The notes under the pieces were generated by a model, which saw only the letters and a list, made by a program, of their open reading frames with translations, was not told where the DNA came from and ran no database searches. Shown piece after piece: positions 50,047-60,386 of a stretch of DNA of 64,000 nt. The DNA is taken from positions 6,138,001-6,202,000 of the forward strand of contig OZ257137.1 in NCBI GenBank assembly GCA_965279115.1, in the 5' to 3' direction. The position numbers were made by a program, and so were the translations under genes. This DNA is from JAEUOS01 sp965279115 (lineage in GTDB: Bacteria; Pseudomonadota; Gammaproteobacteria; Burkholderiales; JAEUOS01). Within the stretch, counting starts at the first letter, position 1, and each line of letters starts with the position of its first letter.

Positions 50047-52908
50047 TTATTTGGTGAGAACGAAGCCGCGGGTCTTGCCGAACGCCGCTGCCAGCAACGC
50101 CTTCTGCTGCTCCGCATGCTTGGCCATGTAGCCGGCCGCCGGCGATGCCGACGCCGCGCGCCCTGCATAGGCGAGCTTCTGGCCATCGGCCATGTTCTCG
50201 AGCAGGTTATGCTGGATCTGGAACCAGGCGCCCTGATTCTGCGGTTCATCCTGGCACCACAGGAGTTCGGTCGCGTTCTCGTACTTGCGAAGTTCCGAGG
50301 CGAACGCCTTGTGCGGGAACGGATAAAGCTGCTCGAGCCGGATGATGGCGGTATCGTCGTGCTTCTTGTCGCGCCGGGTCGCCACCAGGTCGTAGTAGAC
50401 ACGTCCCGAGCAGGCGATCACGCGCTTGACGTCTTTTGGCTTGATGCTCTTGTCGACTTCGCCGATGACGGTGTCGAACTGGCCGCGCGCGAGTTCGCTC
50501 AAGTCCGAGATCGCCTCCTTGTGGCGCAGCAGCGACTTCGGCGTGAAAATCACCAGCGGCTTGCGGAACATCCTGACCATCTGGCGTCGCAGGAGGTGAA
50601 AGATCTGCGCCGGCGTGGTCGGCTGTGCAACCTGGATATTGTGGTCCGCGCACAGTTGCAGGAAACGCTCGATGCGGGCCGAGGAATGTTCCGGTCCCTG
50701 TCCCTCGTACCCGTGCGGCAGCATCAGGGTGAGGCCGCAGGCGCGCCCCCACTTGACCTCGCCGGAGGTGATGAACTGATCGATCACCACCTGCGCGCCA
50801 TTGGCGAAATCACCGAACTGGCCTTCCCAGATGACAAGGGTGTTCGGCTCCGATGCGGCGTAGCCGTATTCGAAACCCATCACCGCCTCCTCCGAGAGCA
50901 CCGAGTCGATCACGGTGAACGGGGCCTGCTTGTCGGATATGTTGGCAAGCGGGACGTAGCTGCCGGAATCCCACTTTTCGCGGTTCTGGTCATGGAACAC
51001 CGCATGCCGGTGGGTGAAGGTACCGCGGCCGCAGTCCTGGCCGGTGATGCGCACCGCGTAGCCGGATGCGACCAGCGAGGCAAAGCCGAGATGCTCGCCC
51101 ATGCCCCAATCGAGCGGCAATTCGCCGCGCGCCATCTTGCGGCGGTTCCCGACCAGGGTCTCGACCAGCGGGTGGAGCTTGAAACTCTCGGGGATGGTGG
51201 TGATCCGCTCGCCCAGGCGCTTGAGTTCGGCCAATGGCAGCGCCGTGTCGGCAGCGTCGGTCCACTTCTTGTTGAGGAAGGGCAACCAGTCCACCGCGTA
51301 CTTGCTCTTGAAGTCCGACAGCACGTACTCGACGGTGGACTTGCCTTCGTCCATGAGGTCGCGGAACGACTTGACCATGCGGTCCGGCTCCCCCTCGGGG
51401 ACCACCCCCTGGGCAACCAGCTTGTCGCCGTACAGCTTGCGCGTGCCGGGATGCTGGCCGATGCGCTTGTACATCAGCGGCTGGGTCAGGGCCGGCGTGT
51501 CCTGCTCGTTGTGCCCCAGCTTGCGGAAGCAGATGATGTCGACGACGATGTCTTTCTGGAACTCGACGCGATAGTCCATCGCGATCTGTGTGGCGAACAC
51601 CACGGCCTCGGGGTCGTCGCCGTTGACATGCAACACCGGCGCCTCGATCATCTTGACCACGTCCGAGCAGTACAGGGTCGAACGCGAGTCGCGCGGGTCG
51701 GAGGTCGTGAAGCCGATCTGGTTGTTGATCACCAGATGCACGGTACCGTGGGTGCCATAGCCGCGCGTCTGCGCGAGGTTGAGGGTTTCCATCACCACGC
51801 CCTGGCCAGCAAACGCGGCGTCACCATGGACCAGGATGGGCAGGACCTGCGAACCGTCGCTGTCGCCACGGCGGTCCATGCGGGCACGGCATGAACCTTC
51901 GACCACCGGGTTGACGATCTCCAGGTGGGACGGATTGAATGCGAGACTCAGGTGTACCGGGCCGCCGGGCGTGGAGATATCCGACGAAAAGCCCTTGTGG
52001 TACTTGACGTCGCCGGCCGGCAGGTCGTCGAGGTGCTTGCCCTCGAATTCCTCGAACAGGTCCTTGGGCATCTTGCCAAGCGTGTTGACGAGCACGTTGA
52101 GACGTCCGCGATGCGCCATTCCGATGACGATTTCCTGTACGCCCTTTTCGCCGGCGCGCTGGATCAGTTCGTCCATCGAGGCGATGAAACTCTCGCCGCC
52201 TTCAAGCGAGAAACGCTTCTGGCCCACATACCTGGTGTGCAGGTAGCGCTCCAGGCCTTCGGCCGCCGTGATGCGCTCGAGGATATGGCGTTTCTTGTCG
52301 CCATCGAAGTTGGGGCGCGAGCGGGTGGTTTCGAGACGCTGCTGCAGCCAGCGCTTTTGCGCCGGATCGCTGATGTACATGAACTCGGCACCGATGGTCC
52401 CGCAATAGGTCTCGCGCAGCCCCTGGATGATTTCGCGCAGCGTCATCGACTCGCGCCCGAAGTACAGCGACTGGGCGTTGAAGGTGATGTCCATGTCGGC
52501 CTCGGTGAGGTCGTAGAACGCCGGCTCAAGCTCGGGAATCGGGGCGCGCTCGGCACGTTTCAGGGGATCGAGATCCGCCCAGCGGGTGCCGAGAAAGCGA
52601 TAGGCCGCGATGAGTTGCTGCACGAACACCTGCTTGCGCGCGACCGAAAGATCGACCGTGGATCCCCCTTGAGGGCGCAAGGTCCCGTCCTTGGCGCGCA
52701 GCGCGAAGGATTCGACCACCGGGGCATGGGGCACATCGCGCGCCGCGGCAGAGCCGTCGGCCGCCGGAACGACCTGAAGGGCGTCGAAATAGGCGCGCCA
52801 CTTTTCGGGCACCGAACCCGGATTGTCGAGGTAGCTCTCGTACAACTCCTCGACATAGGGGGCGTTACCCCCGAACAGGTACGAATTTGACTGGAACTGC
52901 TTCATCAT
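50047..52908 (-). CDS. odhA: 2-oxoglutarate dehydrogenase E1 component
   Basis: 953 residues. It starts with the short helical MMKQFQSNSYLFGGNAPYVEELY segment that binds E2 in this enzyme type, then thiamine-diphosphate domains with GMAHRGRLNVLVN, the GDAAFAGQGVVMETLNL site and HEQ-type catalytic residues, and the C-terminal GYEGQGPEHSSARIERFLQ. It decarboxylates 2-oxoglutarate and passes the succinyl group to OdhB. The ATG at 52908 has a GGTGA site; a GTG at 52917 lies too close to it to be likely. The 281 bases back to gltA form the largest gap in this block and probably hold its promoter. Also known as sucA. Confidence 0.96.
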   Translation of the reverse strand: MMKQFQSNSYLFGGNAPYVEELYESYLDNPGSVPEKWRAYFDALQVVPAADGSAAARDVPHAPVVESFALRAKDGTLRPQGGSTVDLSVARKQVFVQQLIAAYRFLGTRWADLDPLKRAERAPIPELEPAFYDLTEADMDITFNAQSLYFGRESMTLREIIQGLRETYCGTIGAEFMYISDPAQKRWLQQRLETTRSRPNFDGDKKRHILERITAAEGLERYLHTRYVGQKRFSLEGGESFIASMDELIQRAGEKGVQEIVIGMAHRGRLNVLVNTLGKMPKDLFEEFEGKHLDDLPAGDVKYHKGFSSDISTPGGPVHLSLAFNPSHLEIVNPVVEGSCRARMDRRGDSDGSQVLPILVHGDAAFAGQGVVMETLNLAQTRGYGTHGTVHLVINNQIGFTTSDPRDSRSTLYCSDVVKMIEAPVLHVNGDDPEAVVFATQIAMDYRVEFQKDIVVDIICFRKLGHNEQDTPALTQPLMYKRIGQHPGTRKLYGDKLVAQGVVPEGEPDRMVKSFRDLMDEGKSTVEYVLSDFKSKYAVDWLPFLNKKWTDAADTALPLAELKRLGERITTIPESFKLHPLVETLVGNRRKMARGELPLDWGMGEHLGFASLVASGYAVRITGQDCGRGTFTHRHAVFHDQNREKWDSGSYVPLANISDKQAPFTVIDSVLSEEAVMGFEYGYAASEPNTLVIWEGQFGDFANGAQVVIDQFITSGEVKWGRACGLTLMLPHGYEGQGPEHSSARIERFLQLCADHNIQVAQPTTPAQIFHLLRRQMVRMFRKPLVIFTPKSLLRHKEAISDLSELARGQFDTVIGEVDKSIKPKDVKRVIACSGRVYYDLVATRRDKKHDDTAIIRLEQLYPFPHKAFASELRKYENATELLWCQDEPQNQGAWFQIQHNLLENMADGQKLAYAGRAASASPAAGYMAKHAEQQKALLAAAFGKTRGFVLTK

Positions 52909-53189
52909 GGCATTCACCTTTTTCGAGTTTCTCGATGCAGTGCGGGCAATCCGGACATGGCTATTCGATCAGCCCCCGTATTGACCCCCTCGCGACACGG
53001 CCTGACCGGATGGCGAGGAGCCGCGCGCCCGGGGTGGCCGGCCGCGCGAAACCAATTGTAGGAATTTAATCTATGTCAATCGGCAGGGTCTGACGGGAAA
53101 AGTGGCCCGAGAATAGCACTTGAAGCTTGCGGGCCGATTACAGGGAAACACGCAAATTCGCATGTCTGATCGATGTTTCGGGTCGCAGA
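52909..53189. other. Intergenic region between gltA and odhA
   Basis: 281 bases without an ORF of interest. On the minus strand it contains TTGACA (53071-53076 region, read as GATTGACATAG) followed 13 bases later by TACAAT, a promoter-like pair with short spacing. The first half is strongly GC-rich with inverted GC tracts that could fold but carry no T-run. It probably contains the odhA promoter; no other feature was found. Confidence 0.35.
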
Positions 53190-54506
53190 CTAGCGCTTGT
53201 CAATGGCAATGACGTCGCGGCGCGGGCTGCCGATGAACAACTGGCGCGGGCGACCGATTTTCTGCTCCGGATCGGAAATCATCTCGTTCCACTGGGCGAT
53301 CCAGCCAACAGTGCGGGCCAGCGCGAAAATGCCGGTGAACAGCGAAACCGGGATGCCGAGCGCCTTTTGAACGATGCCGGAGTAGAAGTCGACGTTGGGA
53401 TAGAGCTTGCGCTGCACGAAATAGTCATCTTCAAGCGCGACCTTCTCGAGCGCCATCGCCAGCTTGAACAACGGATCATCATGCAGTCCGAGTTCATTGA
53501 GCACTTCGTAGCAGGTCTCGCGCATGAGCTTGGCACGCGGGTCGTAGTTCTTGTAGACACGATGGCCGAAGCCCATGAGCTTGACTTCGGAATTCTTGTC
53601 CTTGACCTTGGCGATGAACTCGCCGATCTTGGCCACCCCGCCCTGGCGCTCGATGTCATAAAGCATGTTGAGCGCCGCCTCGTTGGCACCGCCGTGCGCC
53701 GGGCCCCACAGGCAGGCGATGCCCGCTGCGATGCAGGCGAAGGGATTGGCGCCTGACGAGCCCGACAGGCGCACCGTCGAAGTCGAAGCATTCTGCTCGT
53801 GGTCAGCATGCAGGATGAAAATGCGGTCCAGGGCACGGGTCATGACGTCGTTGACCTTGTAGTCCTCGGCCGGCACGGCGAACATCATGCGCATGAAATT
53901 GGCCGTGTAGGACAGGTCGTTGCGCGGATAGACGAAAGGCTGGCCGATCGAATACTTGTATGCCATCGCCACCAGGGTGGGCAGCTTGGCGATCAGGCGG
54001 ATAGCCGATACTTCGCGGTGGTGCGCGTCGTTGATGTCGAGGGAGTCATGGTAGAAGGCCGACAGCGCGCCGACCGACCCCACCAGCACCGCCATCGGAT
54101 GCGCATCGCGACGGAAGCCGCGAAAGAAGTTCTGCATCTGCTCGTGCACCATGGTGTGGCGCGTGACCAGGTCGACAAACTTGTCGCGCTCGCCCGTATT
54201 CGGCAACTCGCCGTTGAGCAGCAGATAACAGGTCTCGAGGAAGTCGCAATTCACCGCGAGCTGCTCGATCGGGTATCCGCGGTAAAGCAGTTCGCCCTTG
54301 TCGCCATCGATGTAGGTGATCGAGGAATTGCACGCCGCTGTCGACATGAAGCCCGGGTCGTAGGTGAACTTGCCCGACTTGCCGTAGAGCGCACGGATGT
54401 CGACCACGTCCGGGCCGATACTTCCCTTGTAAACCGGAAAATCAATGGCGGGGGTGCCGTCGGAGAAGGTCAGGGTCGCTTTGGTTTCACTCGGCTTCAT
54501 GCTCAT
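53190..54506 (-). CDS. gltA: Citrate synthase (type II)
   Basis: 438 residues, the size of hexameric Gram-negative citrate synthases. Catalytic residues are in ILHADHEQNASTSTVR and GPAHGGANEAALNML, with GFGHRVYKNYDPRAKLM and the final aspartate region VDFYSGIVQKALGI. It condenses acetyl-CoA and oxaloacetate to citrate. Two ATG codons are in the first three codons (MSMKPSE); 54506 has a GGGAGC site. It is the last gene after sdhE (39 bases) in the succinate dehydrogenase operon. The propionate-specific relative prpC is at 62305-63462, so roles are separated. Confidence 0.96.
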   Translation of the reverse strand: MSMKPSETKATLTFSDGTPAIDFPVYKGSIGPDVVDIRALYGKSGKFTYDPGFMSTAACNSSITYIDGDKGELLYRGYPIEQLAVNCDFLETCYLLLNGELPNTGERDKFVDLVTRHTMVHEQMQNFFRGFRRDAHPMAVLVGSVGALSAFYHDSLDINDAHHREVSAIRLIAKLPTLVAMAYKYSIGQPFVYPRNDLSYTANFMRMMFAVPAEDYKVNDVMTRALDRIFILHADHEQNASTSTVRLSGSSGANPFACIAAGIACLWGPAHGGANEAALNMLYDIERQGGVAKIGEFIAKVKDKNSEVKLMGFGHRVYKNYDPRAKLMRETCYEVLNELGLHDDPLFKLAMALEKVALEDDYFVQRKLYPNVDFYSGIVQKALGIPVSLFTGIFALARTVGWIAQWNEMISDPEQKIGRPRQLFIGSPRRDVIAIDKR

Positions 54507-54545
54507 GGGGGCTCCCGTAAGGTCTGCTTTTTGAGGTCCAACTGG

Positions 54546-54821
54546 TTATTGCGAATTCGCCGGCTGACTGGTGCAGCCGCGCAGCATTTCAAGTACCGAG
54601 CGCACTGGCGCGTCAACCGAAGGGGCAAGTTCGCTGCGTGCGGCGATCAGGTCCCAGAGGTCACCATCGACCAGTTCCAGAAGCGACGCAAGTCCGCCCG
54701 CCAGTGTGGCATCCAGGTCGGCCTCGTAGCGCTCGAAAAAGGCTGTCAATACAATGTCGTTTTCCAGCATGCCGCGACGGCTATGCCATTTCAGACGTGA
54801 TAGTGCGACCGGATCGATCAT
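54546..54821 (-). CDS. sdhE: Succinate dehydrogenase flavin assembly factor SdhE
   Basis: 91 residues, with the family signature RLKWHSRRGMLENDIVL at about 9-25 (RGMxE motif) and the LLELVDGDLWDLI helix. SdhE (CptB/YgfY/SDH5) helps covalent FAD attachment to SdhA. It lies directly between sdhB (21 bases) and gltA (39 bases), beside its client enzyme. The start MIDPVALSRL at 54821 is normal. Small size and position make the call firm. Confidence 0.93.
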   Translation of the reverse strand: MIDPVALSRLKWHSRRGMLENDIVLTAFFERYEADLDATLAGGLASLLELVDGDLWDLIAARSELAPSVDAPVRSVLEMLRGCTSQPANSQ

Positions 54822-54842
54822 CGCAGTGACGTTGACGCGGGC

Positions 54843-55538
54843 CTAGACGGCGCGCCGCACCATCAGTTCCTTGATCTTGCCGATGGCCTTGGTCGGATTG
54901 AGCCCCTTGGGGCAAACGTCGACGCAATTCATGATGGTGTGGCAGCGGAACAGGCGGTACGGATCCTCGAGGTTGTCAAGACGCTCGCTGGTGACCTGAT
55001 CGCGAGTGTCGGCGATGAACCGATAAGCCTGCAATAGTCCCGCGGGACCGACGAACTTGTCCGGATTCCACCAGAACGAAGGGCACGAGGTCGAGCAGGA
55101 TGCGCACAGGATGCACTCGTACAGCCCGTTCAATTCCTCGCGATCATCCGGTGACTGCAGGCGCTCCTTCTCGGGGGGCGGATCATTGTTGACCACGTAG
55201 GGGCGAATCGAATGGTATTGCTTGAAGAACTGCGTCATGTCGACGATCAAATCGCGGATCACCGGCAGTCCGGGCAGCGGACGCAGCACCACATGATCGC
55301 CAAGCTCGGCCACATTGGTCAGGCATGCCAGTCCGTTCTTGCCGTTGATGTTCATCGCATCGGACCCGCAGACGCCTTCGCGACAGGAACGACGGAATGC
55401 GAACGAGTCGTCCATCGCTTTCACGCGCACAAGTGCATCGAGCAGCATGCGGTCCGACGGCTCCAACTGCACGTCGTAGTCCTTCATGTAAGGACTGGCG
55501 TCGCGGTCCGGATCGTAGCGGTAAATCGAGATTTTCAT
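54843..55538 (-). CDS. sdhB: Succinate dehydrogenase iron-sulfur subunit
   Basis: 231 residues. Three cluster motifs are present: CREGVCGSDAMNINGKNGLAC for [2Fe-2S], CILCASCSTSCPSFWWN for [4Fe-4S] and CHTIMNCVDVCPKGLNP for [3Fe-4S]. It carries electrons from the SdhA flavin to ubiquinone at the membrane anchor. It lies between sdhA (31 bases) and sdhE (21 bases). The start at 55538 gives the family N-terminus MKISIYRYDPD. Confidence 0.97.
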   Translation of the reverse strand: MKISIYRYDPDRDASPYMKDYDVQLEPSDRMLLDALVRVKAMDDSFAFRRSCREGVCGSDAMNINGKNGLACLTNVAELGDHVVLRPLPGLPVIRDLIVDMTQFFKQYHSIRPYVVNNDPPPEKERLQSPDDREELNGLYECILCASCSTSCPSFWWNPDKFVGPAGLLQAYRFIADTRDQVTSERLDNLEDPYRLFRCHTIMNCVDVCPKGLNPTKAIGKIKELMVRRAV

Positions 55539-55569
55539 CTGAGTCGTGCCTGGGAGTTCGATAGGGGGA

Positions 55570-57360
<1,791 letters not shown>

Positions 57361-57373
57361 TGTTACCTACCCT

Positions 57374-57718
57374 TCACTGCAGGAATATTTTCAGTGCCCA
57401 CATGCCGCAGGCCACCAGCCAGACGATCGTGCCGACCTGCAGCACCAGGCGCAAACCGGTCGGCTTGATGTAGTCCATCCAGATATCCCGGATGCCGACC
57501 CATGCGTGATAGAACAGACACAGGAGGAAAGTCAAAGTTGCAATCTTCATCCAGGCGGGACTGAAAACCCCATACCAGCCAAGATAGTCGGAGGGCTTCG
57601 CAACCAGCAGCACGACCAGAAGCAGAACGGTGTAGAGCGCCATGAGCACGGCAGTTGCGCGCTGTCCAAGCCAGTCGCGCAAACCGTAATGCGCGCCGAC
57701 GACGATGCGTTGTTTCAT
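57374..57718 (-). CDS. sdhD: Succinate dehydrogenase membrane anchor subunit
   Basis: 114 residues with three membrane segments at about 22-40, 58-78 and 90-112. The conserved heme/quinone-region histidine is in FLLCLFYHAWVGIRDIWMDYIKP. The N-terminal VGAHYGLRDWLGQRATAV matches the SdhD family. The ATG at 57718 follows sdhC by 23 bases; a longer in-frame opening covers the sdhC gene and was rejected. With SdhC it holds SdhAB to the inner membrane and binds ubiquinone. Confidence 0.94.
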   Translation of the reverse strand: MKQRIVVGAHYGLRDWLGQRATAVLMALYTVLLLVVLLVAKPSDYLGWYGVFSPAWMKIATLTFLLCLFYHAWVGIRDIWMDYIKPTGLRLVLQVGTIVWLVACGMWALKIFLQ

Positions 57719-57741
57719 GTGATGTTGGCTCCGCCGCGGTT

Positions 57742-58140
57742 CTAGAGGAAGAGGCGCCACGCGACCAGCGCGGCAAGGGGGATGCTGACGAAATACACCG
57801 CCGCCGCGCTGGAGCGGGCTGCCGGCAGTTCGATGCACTTGTGCATATCCAGCAGGAGATATCGGATGCCGGCGCAGAAATGATGCATGTAGGCCCAGAC
57901 CAGGCCTGCGAGCGCGAGCTTGACCCACCACATTTGCAGGATGCCGGCCAGCGCCTCGAACCCCACTTCCGTGGTGAGGCTCATGTCCAGCAGCCACAGC
58001 AGCAGCGGCAACGCAAGGAACAATCCCGCGCCGCTGGCGCGGTGCATGATCGAAACCCAGCCCGGCAAGGGCAATCGAATCTTCGACAGGGCAAGGTGTT
58101 TGGGGCGTGGCCGAGTGGCCTTGGCGGTAGTGGTAGACAT
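57742..58140 (-). CDS. sdhC: Succinate dehydrogenase cytochrome b556 subunit
   Basis: 132 residues with three membrane segments. The family motifs LPLPGWVSIMHRASGAGLF (quinone site) and AYMHHFCAGIRYLLLDMHKC (heme histidine) are clear. The ATG at 58140 is chosen because the preceding frame runs through the promoter region. It is the first gene of sdhCDAB-sdhE-gltA. The 204 bases to the GntR gene should hold the operon promoter; TATAAT is seen on the minus strand at 58298-58303. Confidence 0.94.
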   Translation of the reverse strand: MSTTTAKATRPRPKHLALSKIRLPLPGWVSIMHRASGAGLFLALPLLLWLLDMSLTTEVGFEALAGILQMWWVKLALAGLVWAYMHHFCAGIRYLLLDMHKCIELPAARSSAAAVYFVSIPLAALVAWRLFL

Positions 58141-58297
58141 TCCGTATTGAATTTCCCGGTTATTGGATTTAGGCCCGATCTCCCGCCGCGATACACCTGC
58201 GGCGGGCCCGCGCGGAACATGTTCCGGCCAGGCTATTGGGCACCCCCGTGACATGGCGCGACCTGAATCTCCGCACCACCACCCTCGCAGACTTGAA

Positions 58298-58303
58298 ATT
58301 ATA
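58298..58303 (-). promoter_or_regulatory. Candidate -10 box of the sdh operon
   Basis: TATAAT read on the minus strand, 158 bases before the sdhC start. TTGCCC at 58319-58324 lies 15 bases further up and could be a weak -35. The long leader would leave room for further regulation. Tentative. Confidence 0.38.
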
Positions 58304-58344
58304 CATCCCGCCTCCACAGGGCAACATAACAACGGCACGCATCA

Positions 58345-59106
58345 TCAACTCAGCTCGTTCTTGTAGTGATGGCGGGTGGTCAGGTAAAGGCCCCGGCGGA
58401 CCTCGACCGGGCGGTCGCCATAGGTGTAGGTGACTCGCTCGACCAGCAGCAACGGCATCCCGGCCTCCACGCGCAGGATGCGCGCTGCTTCGGGATCGGC
58501 AGGTACCGCGCGGATTTTTTCGTCCGCGCGTACCATCTTGATTCCGAATTCGCTCTCGAACATGCTGTACAGCGGCGCCTTGGATTCGGTCAGCCGCTCG
58601 GCGGAAAGGCCTTTGAACAGGTTGCCGGGCAACCACAGCTCATCAAGGACGCAGGCGTAGCCGGCAAACGACAACAGCCGGCGCAGGGTGACCACCGGAT
58701 CGCCTGTCTTGAGTTCGAGGGTACGTCCGATCTCCGCAGGCGCGCGCACACGGCGGCACTCCAGGATGGTGCTTTCCGGATATCCCTGCTCTCCCTCGTC
58801 AGGCATCAGGCGCAGGAAGCGGTACTGCGCACGCGGCTCGGTGTGGGTGGCAACGAAGGTGCCCTTCCCCTGGCGACGCAGCAACAGGTTTTCCGCGGCG
58901 AGTTCATCGATCGCCTTGCGCACCGTGCCCTGGCTCACCTTGTAACGCGCTGCGAGCTCTATCTCGGACGGGATCATGTCGCCAGGCTTCCACTCGCCGA
59001 CCTCAAGGCTCTGGGTGATCAACGCCTTGATCTGCTGGTAAAGCGGACTGAATGTCGGCGAAAACAAAGCTTGCGAGCTGCCTGTGGCCGTTGCATCGGA
59101 ACTCAT
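58345..59106 (-). CDS. GntR family transcriptional regulator (HutC subfamily)
   Basis: 253 residues from the ATG at 59106. The winged HTH is at about 22-90 (LYQQIKALITQSLEVGEWKPGD, IPSEIELAARYKVSQGTVRKAIDEL), followed by the UTRA effector domain from about 105 with ILECRRVRAP and the late PLLLVERVTYTYGDRPVEVRRGLYL. UTRA regulators bind small sugars, amino acids or carboxylates. It lies divergent from mdh and upstream of sdhC, so it may control TCA genes from both sides. A palindrome suitable as its operator lies in the GntR-mdh gap at 59159-59170. An earlier GTG at 59124 is less likely. Confidence 0.9.
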   Translation of the reverse strand: MSSDATATGSSQALFSPTFSPLYQQIKALITQSLEVGEWKPGDMIPSEIELAARYKVSQGTVRKAIDELAAENLLLRRQGKGTFVATHTEPRAQYRFLRLMPDEGEQGYPESTILECRRVRAPAEIGRTLELKTGDPVVTLRRLLSFAGYACVLDELWLPGNLFKGLSAERLTESKAPLYSMFESEFGIKMVRADEKIRAVPADPEAARILRVEAGMPLLLVERVTYTYGDRPVEVRRGLYLTTRHHYKNELS

Positions 59107-59158
59107 GATCCGGGATTGAATCACAAACCCCGGGCTTTAGTCTATATCTTGTTTTATA

Positions 59159-59170
59159 TCTTATATAAGA
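59159..59170. promoter_or_regulatory. Palindrome TCTTATATAAGA in the GntR-mdh intergenic region
   Basis: A perfect 12-bp palindrome, with nearby partial copies (TATATCTTG before and ATAAGAC after), sits 53 bases before the GntR start and immediately upstream of the probable mdh promoter. The AT-rich repeat cluster from 59140 to 59178 stands out against the GC-rich background. It is a good candidate for the GntR operator; no binding evidence exists. Confidence 0.55.
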
Positions 59171-59183
59171 CATAAGACCTGAC

Positions 59184-59213
59184 TTGACTTTGCCGCACAG
59201 AAGTCCCTAAACT
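59184..59213 (+). promoter_or_regulatory. Probable mdh promoter
   Basis: TTGACT at 59184-59189 and TAAACT at 59208-59213 are separated by 18 bases, close to the sigma-70 consensus. The palindrome at 59159-59170 lies just before the -35 box. The leader to the mdh ATG is about 130 bases. Confidence 0.55.
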
Positions 59214-59349
59214 TAGAGGGTTTCGTCGCGCCGTCAGAACCGTGAGCGGAAGGCCTGATCGGCGGCAAACTCGACCACCCGCTCCGCTCCAGCATCCACT
59301 CCGCAACCATTCCCAACTCCACGCCTTAAAGCCCAAGGAGAATCTGATC

Positions 59350-60339
59350 ATGGCCAAATCCCCCGTGCGCGTCGCCGTTACCGGTGCCGCTGGACAAATC
59401 GGTTATTCGCTGCTGTTCCGCATCGCCAATGGCGATATGCTCGGAAAAGACCAGCCGGTGATCCTCCAGTTGCTCGAAATTCCGGACGAGAAGGCCCAGA
59501 AAGCCCTCAAGGGCGTCATGATGGAACTCGACGACTGCGCCTTCCCGCTGCTGGCCGGGATGAGCGCGCATGGCGATCCCATGACCGCGTTCAAGGACAT
59601 CGACTATGCCCTGCTGGTTGGCGCGCGTCCGCGCGGCCCCGGAATGGAGCGCAAGGACCTGCTCTCCGCCAACGCGGCGATATTCACGGCCCAGGGCAAG
59701 GCCCTCGACGCGGTTGCTTCCCGCAATGTCAAGGTCCTGGTGGTCGGCAATCCGGCCAACACCAACGCTTACATCGCCATGAAGTCGGCGCCTTCCCTGC
59801 CGAAAAAGAATTTCACGGCGATGTTGCGCCTGGATCACAACCGCGCGCTTTCGCAACTGGCGGCCAAGTCGGGCAAGCCGGTCGCCGCGATCAAGAAGCT
59901 GGTGGTGTGGGGCAATCATTCCCCGACGATGTATCCGGACTATCGCTTCGCCACGGTTGACGGCCAGAGCATCAAGTCCCTGATCAACGACGAGGTGTGG
60001 AACAAGGATACCTTCCTGCCGGTCGTCGGCAAACGCGGCGCCGCCATCATCGAGGCGCGCGGCCTTTCTTCCGCCGCGTCCGCAGCCAATGCCGCCATCG
60101 ACCACATGCGCGATTGGGCGCTCGGCACCAATGGCGAGTGGGTCACCATGGGCATTCCGTCGGATGGCAGCTACGGCATTCCCGAGGACACCATGTACGG
60201 TTTCCCGGTCATCTGCGCCGGCGGCGAATACACCATGGTCAAGGGTCTCGAGGTCGACACGTTCTCGCGCGAGCGCATGGACTTCACGCTCAAGGAACTG
60301 GGTGAAGAGCGCGACGGCGTGAAGCACCTGCTGGGCTGA
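59350..60339 (+). CDS. mdh: Malate dehydrogenase
   Basis: 329 residues, the size of the cytoplasmic-type (group 2) malate dehydrogenases found in Betaproteobacteria. Residues: GAAGQIGYSLLFRIANGDML (NAD loop), GARPRGPGMERKDLL (substrate arginines), VVGNPANTNAYI, the Asp in MLRLDHNRA and the catalytic His in VVWGNHSPTMYPD. It interconverts malate and oxaloacetate with NAD. The ATG at 59350 has AAGGAG eleven bases upstream. It is divergent from GntR and 47 bases before the CitE-like gene. It supplies oxaloacetate to both gltA and prpC. Confidence 0.97.
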   Translation: MAKSPVRVAVTGAAGQIGYSLLFRIANGDMLGKDQPVILQLLEIPDEKAQKALKGVMMELDDCAFPLLAGMSAHGDPMTAFKDIDYALLVGARPRGPGMERKDLLSANAAIFTAQGKALDAVASRNVKVLVVGNPANTNAYIAMKSAPSLPKKNFTAMLRLDHNRALSQLAAKSGKPVAAIKKLVVWGNHSPTMYPDYRFATVDGQSIKSLINDEVWNKDTFLPVVGKRGAAIIEARGLSSAASAANAAIDHMRDWALGTNGEWVTMGIPSDGSYGIPEDTMYGFPVICAGGEYTMVKGLEVDTFSRERMDFTLKELGEERDGVKHLLG

Positions 60340-60386
60340 TATCGCGGGCCGGCGCGCACGGATTCCCGTCCCGCGCCGGTTCCCTT

